Made by a program: the position numbers and the translations under genes. DNA of 64,000 nt, taken from positions 1-64,000 of the forward strand of contig VWPU01008545.1 of the NCBI GenBank assembly GCA_013398955.1. The letters are read 5' to 3'. This document shows, in pieces, positions 13,840-25,000 of the stretch. The first letter of the stretch is position 1. Every line of letters begins with the position of its first letter. This stretch comes from Callaeas wilsoni. Its lineage: Eukaryota; Chordata; Aves; Passeriformes; Callaeidae. Under the pieces are notes generated by a model. That model saw nothing but the letters and a program-made list of their open reading frames with translations. It did not search any database and was not told the origin of the DNA.

Positions 13840-14083
13840 CCGAGTGCCCGCTGCGGTCGTGCCGGAGCTGCCGCCGGGTGCGGTGCCAGCAGATGGCACT
13901 CCAGAATGTGGAACACCATCCTCATCATCCCGGGGCTCCGCGGGACCGGCCCCGCTGCCCAGGGCCTGGCGGGGTCACAGCCAACAGAATTCCAGCGGGG
14001 ACGGTCAGGGCTGATGCCTCCGCTGGGAGAGGGACCTCGGCACCAGCTGGGTGCGTGTTGGGGACTCGCAGGACCGCGGAATG
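13840..14083. other. CpG-rich stretch upstream of CNKSR2
   Basis: Composition changes sharply from an AT microsatellite to CpG-rich DNA and falls again after the CR1/SINE pair at 14084-14365. Open frames cross it in several phases on both strands, as expected for GC-rich DNA, and none resembles a protein I know. It contains the CTCF-type site at 13886-13900 and may be a small regulatory element about 5 kb upstream of the CNKSR2 start codon. Confidence 0.45.
13886..13900 (+). promoter_or_regulatory. Predicted CTCF binding site
   Basis: CCAGCAGATGGCACT fits every position of the 15-base vertebrate CTCF core consensus CCASYAGRKGGCRSY. It lies in a CpG-rich island of an otherwise AT-rich flank, upstream of the CNKSR2 promoter. 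In this orientation the motif reads toward the gene. This is a sequence match only; occupancy is not shown. Confidence 0.55.
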
Positions 14084-14232
14084 GTTTGGGGTGGAAGGGA
14101 GCTTAAAGCCCATCCAGTGGCACTCCTGCCGTGGGCAGGGACACCTTCCACTGTCCCCGGCTGCTCCAAGCCCCGTCCAACCTGGCCTTGGACACTTCCA
14201 GGGATCCAAGGGCAGCCACAGCTTCTGGACAC
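14084..14232 (-). mobile_element. CR1 LINE 3' end fragment
   Basis: The + strand shows the reverse complement of the CR1 3' end: 'ggaatggtttggggtgg', 'ttaaagcccatccagtggc', 'gggcagggacaccttccac', then 'aacctggccttggacacttc' and 'gcagccacagcttctgg'. The element is 5'-truncated and stops abruptly where the SINE-like sequence at 14234 begins. Confidence 0.9.
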
Positions 14233-14233
14233 A

Positions 14234-14365
14234 AGAGATTGGCTCGGTTTGTTGGAGAGTGGTGCTGAGAACACCAAGGGTGTGGATTCAGTCCCTGGAT
14301 GGGTCATTCACTTAAGAGTTGGACATGATCCTAGTTCCTTCCAACTCAGGATATCCGGTGATCTG
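14234..14365 (+). mobile_element. tRNA-Ile-derived SINE with CR1-like tail (TguSINE1 type)
   Basis: The head resembles a tRNA-Ile gene. An A-box-like 'tggctcggtttgttgg' lies at about 14240. It is followed by 'gtggtgctgagaacaccaag', which corresponds to the anticodon arm of tRNA-Ile with the anticodon altered. A B-box-like 'gattcagtcc' is at 14285-14294, and 'ggatgggtca' matches the acceptor end. The tail 'gagttggacatgatcc' / 'ccttccaactcagg' / 'gtgatctg' is CR1-like, which lets such SINEs use CR1 reverse transcriptase. SINEs of this build (TguSINE1) are known from passerines. The altered boxes suggest it is inactive. It is not a functional tRNA gene, because the arms no longer pair cleanly and the tail is joined directly. 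Confidence 0.75.
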
Positions 14366-17300
14366 AAATAAAGACTGGTGGATCGTGTAGCATCTTCCTG
14401 CTGACCCTCTCTGGGAGCTGGGGATGATCCAAACCCTTTACTTACAGCCCCTGTTCGGGCTGCTCAAAGCACAGGATGCTCACCCAGCTCTCCTGAGCTG
14501 GACAGTCCTCTGAGGACAGTCAGAACCCAGCCCCACAGCTTGTAAAGCCGGGGTTAAGTAAGGCTGAGGTTTATCAGTAAATAGGAGAATCTGTCAATCC
14601 CTATTTTAAACTTAAGCTGGGTTTTGTTCCTCCCAGCACATTTGTTGCTCTCATGCAACTTCACTTTTCTTGCCATCTCTCAAGTGTCTTGAGGGTTGGA
14701 GGCAACAAGAACCTGGCTTAGAACAGAACTGATCAAAACTAACAACTTAGCTCCATTCTGTTTTTTAAGAAGATGTTCTTTTCCACAAAAAGCAGCTGTA
14801 TAATAGATGAATGTTACATGATAAAAAGCTTTAATGATAACCAAGTGTTCAACAGTCATTTCCTTGGAGATTTTTGCTTACATTTCCATTAATAATATAA
14901 ATTATAGATGTCCTAAGTTATAACATTACATACCACTTTTCCAGGGCATTCATGACTTATTTAATCTGGAACTGCATGCTCTTGTTTTTCCATAATGGAC
15001 ATCAAATGCCATGTCAAGATTTTATTAAACTAACCTGCTCATAAAGGACTTATTTCACACAACCCAAGTTATTTCTTCGTCGAAGAAGATGAGAATAATT
15101 GTTACCAAATGAAAACTGCAAGAAGTACATGATTGTTCTAAGTGTTAGAGTGACTATGGTACCAGATTTGAGCATAATACTTAATTGGAAAGTTATCACT
15201 GGCCATGAAATACACAAGAACATTTAACTGCCTCCCACAGTGACCATGAAAATACGGAGACTGATGGTTTAATTAGCAATCCCAGAGATACCAGGCAGTG
15301 CTCAAAAGCTACAGCACTCTCAGCATTATTGCTGGGAAGGAGGAGGGACTCCAAACCTTTCCACCAGTCTGTTCAGCCTTAGGCCTTTGCTGTCAAAGGC
15401 AGCAGCGATGATTATGGGCTGGAATTACCAGATTATTTTATATGGGCCTTTGACAACAACGTTGCATCGTAGCGAAAGCTCTGCTTCCTTTCTCCCTTTC
15501 AAATGCCTCACTTTGCTCGGATGCTTATGCAGACTTCAGTCAGAAAGTATTTCTCATTTACATGACCTAGATAGAATAATAGTGAGAAAGATGTTCCTTG
15601 ATCTTTTTTCTCTTGATTTGCTACATTCAGCCTGGAAGAAAAACACAGTCATGGGAATGCATTGTTGCTTTTATGTCGGCATTAGGAAGCAGTGCTAGGT
15701 GGGCTGGGGGATAGATCGAGGCAGAAGCCTTGCAATAAACAGGCAGAAAAACACGTGGCACAGCTTTAGGGATTACATAGTTTTGCCTATTTAAAAAAAA
15801 AAATTTCCTTGTTTAGTGACTTTTCAGACTTGATCCCACTGCAGTGACCCATGGCTGACAGGAGTGGTGAGGGAGGAGGTTTAGAGCCTGTCAGGGGTGA
15901 GGGTGACAGCTCAGTGCAGGGGGGGAGTGTTCCAGGGTTACTCATTCCAGAGTCATCGCCTCAGCGGGCAGAGTGGACAGCCTGTGTTCAGAAGTGCTCT
16001 GAACTGTGGTTCCAGAACAGTCTGGACACGTCTTGACTCCTTTTGGCCTTTCCAGTGGATCCATCACTGAGTCCCATGGTCTGTCACAGGCTCCCTTCCT
16101 GATCTTGCCATGTTCCTGTGACATTCCCATGCGTGTGAGGAATAAATCTTTTTTGAAACAACAAAAGAAGAAGCAGAGGAAATCCCCAGGTAGAACCATC
16201 CATGGGCTGCCACGCTGAACATACCCATGGGAGGAGTTGAAGGAACATTTCCCTGGGGTTGGAATGATTCGTGACAAACCGGGGCCGTGTGCACTGATCT
16301 TTGCAACGGAGGATGAATCTGAATAAATCATCAGGAAGGAGAGAAACTGAGTTTTTTTAACAGCTTTGAATATTTTATTCCGAGAAGTAGAACAAAAAAG
16401 TAGACAGTTGTCCTGAAGGTTATAAAATCCCAGAATACAGGCAAACTGTGGCTGGTAATAATAGGGGAAATCACAGGAGTTCATCTAACAGCCAGGGTCT
16501 TCCAGCCAAATTGTGGTTGCTGCCTGAGCCAGCACCATGGTGGTGAATAACAGCGAGAATAAATGAAAATGCAAACCATCTTTGGGGGAGAGGAGCCTCA
16601 GTAACAGGACATGAAAGATTTAGAAGGTTCTCAATGTGAAAATGGAAGTCCTGGTTCCAAAATAATAGTTTGGGGCCTCTTTTGTCATCCAAGGACAGTT
16701 TAAATGAGTGGAATTATGGCCACTGACATTGATGGGCTTGGAATTCAGGCTTCATCCTCTTTCAAAAATATGTCAAAATATATAAAAAAAAGTGCCCAGT
16801 CAAGCCTGGGTAGGAAATGTGAGACAAAGGGGCATTGACAGAATGTCTGTCAAATGACAGGAATTAGGGAAATAGTCCAAACAATCATGAATGAAGATTT
16901 TTTTTGTGCAAATGTGTCACAATACCAAGTTTATATGCAACATAGCTTATCTCAAATTCTTCCATGCTGTTATTGAACTTCAAAAAATTAAGAATTTGAA
17001 GAATAGCCCGCAAACAACTTGTACAGTTTCCAATAGCTAATAGAAATATTTATTCTCAGTTCTAACCCACTATTGCCTAAAAAGAGAAGTATTGTGCCTT
17101 TGAGAGCTTTGTCATTATTATGTCCATTGTAAACAGCTATTTAGACAGAACTAAAGCTACTGAAAGTGGTCTCCCAAAACTCAGAGAGGAAGCTGACATG
17201 CTGTTCAGCCTTCTTGAAGGAGAATTGATGTGAATCCTTTTGTAAAGAAGATCTGTGCTCTGAGCACTCCAAATACATCGTAGAATACTAATCACACTAT

Positions 17301-17447
17301 TTCCCAAAGCTAAAGAAAAATAAAAAAGGATGGAGTGCATCACTGAGCTGAGAATGGCACATCTCTTTGGAGATGCTTTAGTGGGGGGAAAGATGCCTGT
17401 CTGCATCCTTAACTATATAAAAAAGAGCCCTGAAAGGGTAGAGAATA
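14366..17447. other. Upstream flank, no gene recognised
   Basis: No exon, RNA gene or clear transposon was recognised. A compact candidate regulatory cluster lies at 15383-15454 (listed separately). A 180-residue open frame on the minus strand (15942-16484) has no recognisable domain and is not supported as a gene. Confidence 0.5.
15383..15454. promoter_or_regulatory. Candidate TCF/LEF-type motif cluster
   Basis: A perfect inverted repeat GCCTTTG-CTGT-CAAAGGC spans 15383-15400, and a third GCCTTTGAC lies at 15446-15454. CTTTG/CAAAG is the core recognised by HMG-box factors of the TCF/LEF and SOX families. Between them lie AT-rich homeobox-like cores ('gattatgg', 'gattatttta'). About 3.6 kb upstream of CNKSR2, this has the look of a conserved enhancer fragment, but conservation cannot be tested here. 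Confidence 0.25.
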
Positions 17448-17696
17448 AACTGCCAGAGAGTAGCTTTGGATTGGATTTTAGGAAGGGTTTCTTCCCTGTG
17501 AGGGTGGGAAGGCCCTGGCACAGGAGGCCCAGAGCAGCTGTGGCTGCCCCTGGATCCCTGGAAGTGTCCAAGGCCAGGTTGGATGGGAGCTTGGAGCACC
17601 CTGGGCTAGTGGAAGGTGTCCCTGCCCATGGCAGGGGGTGGGATGGGATGAGCTTTAAGGCCCCTTCCAATCCAAACCGCTTTGGGATTCTGTGAT
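17448..17696 (+). mobile_element. CR1 LINE 3' end fragment
   Basis: The copy begins in the segment 'ggattggattttagg' and continues through 'cttccctgtgagggtgg', 'ggccctggcacagg', 'ggaagtgtccaaggccagg', 'ggaaggtgtccctgcccatg' and 'ccttccaatccaaacc' to the terminal 'gggattctgtga'. It is 5'-truncated and sits about 1.3 kb upstream of CNKSR2 exon 1, outside the CpG-rich promoter. Confidence 0.92.
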
Positions 17697-18594
17697 AAAT
17701 ATTCCATTGGTATTTCATGTTCCCCCATATGAGAGAGGGAGAGGGGGCAGATCTCAGCCTGGGGACTTTAACCCTGCCCCAGGGGGAGCAGACATGGGAA
17801 CATCATCATCCTCTTCCCCTGGTGTGCTGGGGGAACTTGGAGCAGCGCAGGAGAAAAAGGCACAGATGAAAGATGACTGAAGGGAAAGATGGAACTGCTT
17901 TGTTCTGCCTTTTTTTCTGGAATCTGAGTTTCTCCCCTTAGCATAAAATAGTGGGGCTGCAGATCTCAGGCAATAGGTTGGAGCCAGCAGCACCTTTTCA
18001 GCCACAGGATGCAGAATTTGTGCTGCATGAGGTGCAGAGAGCCACAAATGGGTCCAAAAAGTGCTGTTTGGCACATCTCATTAAAATGTTTCACCTTCAT
18101 CTGTCAGAAGGGTAGTAAACTTTGGGATTAGGAATACTTAAACTGTTTTTTTTTTCCTTCATAACAAAAGGGAGACATTGATTAATGATCCCAGTACTGA
18201 GAGTCAAAATACTTGCTGTACTTGAAGTGCTGTAGTAGTACAAATTGACTCCTCGATGCTGTCATTCTTTCACTACAAAATGAGCAGCTCATAGGAGGAA
18301 ATATCTTGGCTCTGAATGTGGCCAGAAAAAAAAAAGAGTTTTCCCCTAGCAGTTTTTTTCTTGGGTAAGACTTTTCATACTGTGTTTGACATTCTGAATT
18401 GCATGATTATATAGTACAAGACTCCAGCAACATTTTGCATTGTAAAGATGGAGATGCTCAGCATTTTGCCAGATGCCAGGCGATATTCTGACGTTTCTAT
18501 CTTCACTTTAAGCCGAGTGACAGTCAGCGTATTCACAATGAAGCCAAGACAATCTGCTATCAAGTTACAGTAGTGACATTTTCCCTGATGAAGA
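17697..18594. other. Proximal upstream flank of CNKSR2
   Basis: No transposon was recognised in this stretch. Short A and T runs occur (for example near 18150 and 18330). It probably holds distal promoter sequence of CNKSR2. No TATA box or initiator could be assigned with confidence. Confidence 0.4.
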
Positions 18595-18986
18595 TCCCAG
18601 GGCTCGTTGGAATAAAGCAGCTCCGTCGAACTCGGCGTGCGGAGCGGCTCCGGCGTGGATTGCTCCGTGTGTAATGCCATGTTTTATTCGTGCCGGTGGC
18701 TCGGCGGGCAGAGGCTTTGGTAAGTAAGTCTGTACTGCACCATTTCCTGGCTCGGTGCTCCGGGTGTTGCAGGCTGTGTGCAGTGGGGGAGGTGCCAGAG
18801 CTGATCAAGCAGTGTAATTTTATACATTACTGAATCAGTGCAGGAGGAACCTGGAGGGACAAAGCATCATCTTCTCTTTGAACTGCACTGTAAAATCCGA
18901 CAGCTCGCGTAGCCCAGCCATGCTCTGATACAATTTTTCTCTCCTTTTTCCCCCGATTTTGGTGTGAATGATAAAGTGATCTGATG
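18595..18986 (+). promoter_or_regulatory. CNKSR2: CNKSR2 CpG-rich promoter and 5' UTR
   Basis: CpG is dense from about 18600 to 18785 (roughly 16 CpGs), in contrast to the AT-rich surroundings, and then the sequence runs into the start codon at 18987. A strong donor-like GTAAGTAAG begins at 18720, so the CpG-rich part may be a separate non-coding first exon; an acceptor-like AG at 18975-18976 follows a pyrimidine tract at about 18933-18956. The alternative is a single continuous 5' UTR. An upstream ATG at 18968 opens a three-codon frame that stops at 18977-18979. An in-frame TAA at 18972-18974 closes the main frame upstream. The transcription start cannot be placed from sequence alone. Confidence 0.5.
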
Positions 18987-19050
18987 ATGGCTCTCGTTAT
19001 GGAACCTATTAGCAAGTGGACGCCCAAGCAAGTAGTGGATTGGATGAAAG
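18987..19050 (+). CDS. CNKSR2: CNKSR2 first coding exon (partial gene)
   Basis: CNKSR2 (CNK2/MAGUIN) is a multidomain scaffold with SAM, CRIC, PDZ and PH domains that couples Ras/RAF signalling to the neuronal membrane and synapse. This exon gives MALVMEPISKW followed by TPKQVVDWMK and one base of the next glycine codon. That is the expected N-terminal leader plus the start of the SAM domain. The MAL.MEP leader and DWMKG point to CNKSR2; CNKSR3 lacks the MAL leader and, as I recall it, reads DWTRG. The second of two consecutive ATGs (18987) is chosen because it has A at -3 and G at +4, whereas the first (18984) has C at -3 and A at +4. An in-frame TAA at 18972 rules out an earlier start. The exon ends at AAAG|GTAGG, a good donor in phase 1, where the family is expected to break before LDDCLQ. 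Four conservative-to-moderate changes relative to the mammalian leader are plausible for a bird. The rest of the gene lies right of the window. Confidence 0.85.
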
Positions 19051-22000
19051 GTAGGATCGTTTATTGCCGTGTATTGTCTGTACTTTGGATCCTGGCAATT
19101 TGCATCCGTGCTCTCGCATTCTTTGTTTTGGGAAGAGTTTATTCAGTTCTGATCATCCCTATGCTGCTTTGCCCAGTAGTTGTTAGAGGCAGGGCTGAGG
19201 AGAGGCTGCTTAAGCTGTGCTGTGTTGTGGGAATTGCTGCCGAGAACGGAGCAGGGATCAACTGCGTTTGTTGGGCAATGCAGACGGAAAGTGTTTGTGT
19301 CTCACGGCTCCATTATGCCTCGCACAGGGCAACGTCGGGATGTTTGGCCGCTTTAAATTTGCCCTGATTAGGTCTGGTTTGCTCATATCAGGTGATCTGA
19401 TGCAGTGGCTGTGCAGCGCTCGTCTGTAGTTTTGGGTACCACAAGGAGCGCCGGGGGCCGGAGCGGGGCATCCTGCTCCTGCAGGGACGCGTCCTGCCCT
19501 GCCCGGGCTGCCCAGCGCGGCCGTGGGAAGGCGCAGGGCTGAGCTCGGCTCCGCGGGGAAACTCGCCGGGATAACTTGACAGGAATGATGATTTGCCTGC
19601 ACATTCGCAGTTTCACAACACAGCCGTCAGCTGTGACATGTTTCGCCTGACAATGCTCGGCTGTGCTGCAAACAGACCGGGATGGATGGGAGGGCGAGGG
19701 ATTGTTCCTGATGATAAGTGGTTTAAATTTCTCCGGAGTGGGGGGAGAATGTATTCCCGCGGTGGGATGCATTAGTGTTGTTACACAGTGCTTCTGATGA
19801 GCTGTCTGTCTTTGAGACAAATAGTTCCTGCCACGGGGGACCTCTGTTATATAAGGAGAAGAGGTGCAAATTTGGGGTGTAGGTTACTCATGGAAATGAT
19901 TCCTGTGATGTGATGACTGAACTCATGGGAGGGTTGAATTGGATGCCCACTCTAATGTCCTTAAAGCTTTCTAAGTATTCTCATTAATAAGGGAATGCTT
20001 CTGATCTCATTTTGCTGAGCTACATCTCCGCACTTAGCTGAAATTGGGCTGTTTTGGTGCTCATCAGACACGTTGCCATTATCAGCTAATTATTCTTTTA
20101 CAAGCACAGAGTCCTGTGAAGCGAACGGTGTCCAGGGGAATGCATGCACTTTGTTTCTCAGGTGTTTGGGAACTCGGGGTAATTGGGAGGGCTTGAGCAG
20201 GTCATTGGGATGGATCCCGAAACCTTTAGACATAGGATTGATTCCCAGGCTCCAATGTCATTAGCTGATATCAAATCCTAATGTATGTGCACAGGACTTT
20301 TCTGATCCACACCTGCATTTTCAGTCCATAAAAGAGTTAAAAAGTGGACAGACCACTCTGCTATTTTAACTCCTTCCTTGAATTACAATGTCAATTAAGT
20401 GTCAAAGTGTGTAGAATACTTGTTGCTAAATTTAAAAATACTTCCTGCTACCTTTTTATCCTTTCTGATGCAAATTAATTACATCTTGGGGAGCAGTAAT
20501 CCATGATGTGCAGTGGAGGAAGGTCACACAAGCAGCAGGTTTTCAAATGCCTGGACTTGCCTGACAGTTGGATTTCCATACCAGACTGCACAGTGCATCA
20601 TCCATAGGGATATCTGGAGTAGGCAGCGTTGGCAGTGCTGTGCCTCTGTGTTCAAGCATAAAGATAATGCAATGAACGTTGAAGTATTCACGATGTTGAT
20701 ATTTTCCTTGGTAACATGAGCTGCACATCCACAAACAGGAAAGTTGCACATTTGTCCATTTTCCCCACGTTAATTTTACAAGCTCCCTTTTTATCCCAAC
20801 ATTTACCTTTGCAAATGCATGGTTCAGTTGCAGCCGAAGAAAAGACCTAACCCACACAAATGGCAGACCAGAATCAGTTTGAAACTACTTGTAACTACCT
20901 TACTTTGCAAAAATTGCTGAGCTGTGGCCACTGTTTGCCTGGAATTTCCATGTGTTCTGTAGCTCAGCTCCGTCGGCTACAGTCACTCTGCTAAATCCGT
21001 GTGCCAGGGAGGTCGAAGGTCTGCACAGGCAGTGATTTTCAGTGATCAGGTAGTTTTTATGTATTTCTTCTGTTCTGAAAGGTCACTACTTTCACAGCAC
21101 TAAAAGAGATATTAAAGACACTTTCAAAAAATTGCCACTTTGTGAATGAGTATTATCTTGACTGTAGGTAGCAACACGTTAACAAACAATGGAACAAATA
21201 TTGCCACTGTAATATACCTTTGGGAGGCTTAAAAATATGTAGGCAATCAGTTTTATTTGTGGAGATTGTAAATGATAACACATTTCACAGGGAAATGATA
21301 GCAACACACTTTTAAAACTTGCATTTATCATATTCCTTGAAGCCATTGGAACTTATTCATAAAATCTGTTAGCAAAGCCCATGTTTTGAAACTAACTAGC
21401 AGTGAATATCAGAAACATCAAATAACTGTAGAGAAGAAGGAAGGAAGCCACAAAAATGATGTTAATGGTTTGAGACCCAGGTCCCCAGAATGTGTCCTGG
21501 TTACAGCATCCGATGAGAGCAGCAGCTGCAGCCTGAGCCCCCCCCAAGAGGAGACACCCTTCTGTTCTTTTCCTTTAGGAAATGTTACTTGCCAAAAAAG
21601 TAAAAATTGGTAGGCTTTAAGGAACATTGTAATGACAAGTTGGCATCTTGTATTTATCCACAGTTCCTTTCTCGGGAATGCACTCAACTGGAATTCAATT
21701 AGGGAACTGCATCTGATGGTGTGGACAACCTGAAAAGGCCATGCAAGTCTGGAGAAATTGATTCCTGAGGCTCTCAGAGGATCTAGAAGTTAAAACTCTG
21801 GATACTTTTGTGTTAAAGAAACTGTCTTTATACAAAAATATTTTGTAAAGTTTAGCAGGTACAGCAGAAGGCACTGTGGTTAAAAAGGGAAGGTTTCAAA
21901 GGAGCTGAAAACATTAATTGGGAAGGTATTTTTAGCAACAGTTTTCAGTCAGTATTCTTTTTTTCCCCCAAATTTTCCAAAATTTTAAACATTTCTAAAT

Positions 22001-25000
22001 GGTTTCCAGGTGTTTCCCCTGGCAGACACCCATTTCTTACATAACTTACCTGTTTTCCTGGGGATGTGTACTGTGGACCCAAAAGGCACTTTAGGAAAAA
22101 CCTTTGCCTTGCTCGGATTCCACTGTGGCCCCACTGGAAAACAAGCATTACCCATAAAGCTCCCCAGTGCTGGAGTGGTTTCTGACTGGTCACTTTTTCC
22201 TTGGATTAGGTTTAACATGTTAATGTGAGTAAATGCCAAACTACCCCCCAAGATGTGCCTCTGGAGTGCTTTACCTGGAGGCTGTGGTTCCTTTTTGGTG
22301 TCCCTGTGAAACTCGGGGACACTTTGCAGGTGGTCAGTGAGCACTCCAAACCCAAACCCATCTATTTTAACATGCCCTGAGCGGGGCAGTCCTGTACGGA
22401 ATCTGGGGGTTTGGGGTGCAGAGGGGAGGTAGGATGTCCTACTGGATTAACAAAAGGGTGAGAGTTTGTGTTTCCACTGGAGGCAGAATCTGAAGGGTGT
22501 TCTCTGTACTTTTACAACCAAGAGCATTGGAGATGTTGTACTTCCTAAGGGGAGCAGTTTACCAGTAGGTCATTTAAAATGTGAACTCATTTACAGGGAA
22601 GTGACACCTCTGTCCAAATAAATACTCACTTTTCAAAGCAGTCCAAGGAAATGAAATGAAATACAATGCAATGAAATACAGCTGCGACTTTCAGAGATGC
22701 AGTGTTATTGAACAGCTGAAAATTAAAATGGGAAACCAGCTATTCCTTAAGTACCTGTAATAACTCCACACAGAGTCTGTGATTCAAAGTCCTGGGGACT
22801 GACAGGTTTGTCTGCCAAAACAGCCTGCAGTGGAGGTTTCTCTCCTAATAAATGGTCTGCTGTAGATACTCATTTCACAACTGCAAGCCATTTTTTCCCC
22901 TTTAAATCTAGAATTTCTGCACCCTCAACAGGAGATGTAGACATAAAAAAATAAAAATTAATTCAGTTGGTAAACTGATTAACTGTGCCGCACTGATCCT
23001 GTGCAGAATAATTATATGTTTAGCTGAAGGGTTTTCCTTAGCATGTAATTCCCTGATTTCAGGCTGGCTCATAAAAGAGAAAGGCAGGGAGGGAGGGAGT
23101 GGAGAGCAGGGAAGCTGATGACGTGAGAGGACTTGTTAACATTCACATCACGCCGGGCTCCGGCAAACCCCTCTCCCTCTTCCTTTGCTTCCCGTTAGAT
23201 CCCTACCTGTGCCGGAGCCATGTGTCACAGCCAGGGAGCCTCCTCTCTTTGCAGGACATGGCATTTATCAAATCTCAGAATGTGCTGGAAGCACGGCTCA
23301 GTGTTATGATCCCTGCAAAAGCAGCCCTGGAGGTGCTGAGCTGGGTGATGCTTGGCTTCCCTGATCCCCCTTCCTGACCTCAGAATCCCAAAATGCAGGA
23401 GCACAATTCTGCAAGATGCAATTTGAAACTGGAGTAGATAACCGAGGTCATCCCTTGTTTAGAAAAATGTAGGTTTTATAGCATCTTTTCAGCTCTTTCC
23501 GAAGACAAATAGGTTTGGAAGAGATCTGAGCCACAAATGCAGAATTAGTGTTCAATTTCCAAGCTGTTCTAAAGTAAAGGTTTCATCGTTTTCCTTCTGC
23601 TCTCACCAATTGTGCGACTGAAACAAACGATTTGCTTTTGTGGCTCCCCCTTGGATTCCTGTGTTCCAGTGGCACTACATTTCCAGTTGTCTCTTGGAAG
23701 TCACTGAATCAGAATTGGCTGCAATTCCTCCCCAATTTCTCTTGCAAGTTTTGGACTTTAATGCTTCTTAGTAATGCATTTTGTGAGCAACTGTTGAGTG
23801 CTGTAAACTATTTGCTTTTAAAGGGTCAGCAGAGCCCACCTCAGAGCTGACAGCTTTGCAATATCAGTGCTTTAGGTCAGATTTCAAGGAACAGGTTCCC
23901 GATACTCAGCACAGTTAAGTGTTGGAATAAACTGTCCAGGCAGGTTGGGCCGTTCCCTTTGTAGGAGGTTTTGAATACAACTAAGAAGAGCTCCAGCATC
24001 CCTCTGGAAGTGTTTCTGTGCCCAGCCTGTCCCCAACAGAGTGACCTAATGTCTTTTCAAGGCTTCGACCAACTCGGACAAGACCTTGAGATGGTTTCTT
24101 GCATGAGTATCACCCTCGTCTTTGAAATGTGAAACAGTCCCAAAGAGATTATAGCTCTGGCTTACTCCTGGATATTCACAGTTTATATTTCCCAGAATAA
24201 CCATGGGAGATGATGTCCAAATGTCTAAAGCTCAGAATTCTTCCTGCTGTGTTTCACAAGGAGAGCAGCAGACCTGGTGGTCGTCAGAGCCGCAGCCCCA
24301 GAGCAAACACAGACCTGTTCCCCTTCCCCCAGCACTTCCCAAAAGGCCCATTCCTCCCTGCCCAAGAGGTTAAGGTAGCAGACAGAGCTCAGCAGACTGG
24401 CAGCATTACCAAGAGGCAGTGCCCTCAAGGCTTTGACTGTTACCACTTTTAATTCAGCCTGTGCACTGCTGGCAGCCTGGAGGGACAAGGAAACACTCTG
24501 CTGAGCCCATGGCTCCAGTTTGTGTCCTCCCAGTAACTGCAGCCGTGGCTGGGGTCATGGCCAGCCGACCCTCAGCTAAATATTGTACAAAGACCTCCCT
24601 AAATCAAATCTATCCCTGATTCTCTATGGAAATTATTTTGGCTGAGGTATTTCTGCATTCCTACCACTATTACCTCATCTTCATTAACTCCTCTTTGAGG
24701 ACCAATTAGAAACTGGTCTATATATCTTCCAAGAACCAATTGGATTAGCACTATCTCCATAAAAGATTTCAGCAACATTTAGCAATTTAATGGTCTGTAT
24801 TTATTATCAGGTTATTTAGGACTGTATTCTGAAATTTCCCTATCTATAAAGCAGATACGTTCAGACCTTTTCAAGAAAAGTAATTCTGCTCCCAGAGAAA
24901 AGTCTGAGCTCAATGAAAGTCTCTCAAGCCACATTTATCAAGCGTAACTAATCTTTCAGGTCATTATGTAAAGAAATTTACTTTATTGTCTTGCAGCTTA

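Noticed and set aside
14234..14306. A functional tRNA-Ile gene
   Set aside because: The anticodon and the A and B boxes are altered, and the CR1-like tail follows directly. It is a tRNA-derived SINE head.
13878..14371. Overlapping frames (100-145 residues) on both strands
   Set aside because: They run through a CpG-rich block, an antisense CR1 and the SINE, with no known protein similarity.
15942..16484. 180-residue minus-strand open frame
   Set aside because: No start context, domain or homology recognised; a frame of this length is expected by chance in 64 kb.
18987..19050. Assignment of the exon to CNKSR3
   Set aside because: CNKSR3 lacks the MAL leader and reads DWTRG where this exon reads DWMKG. 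CNKSR2 fits better, although the K in TPKQ is shared with CNKSR3.
18984..19367. 127-residue open frame continuing past the exon
   Set aside because: After the donor at 19051 the translation stops resembling the SAM domain; the remainder is intron read-through.
23099..23377. Possible alternative first exon after a purine tract and CRE-like site
   Set aside because: The 92-residue frame has no SAM-domain or other recognisable content, and no convincing donor was found.
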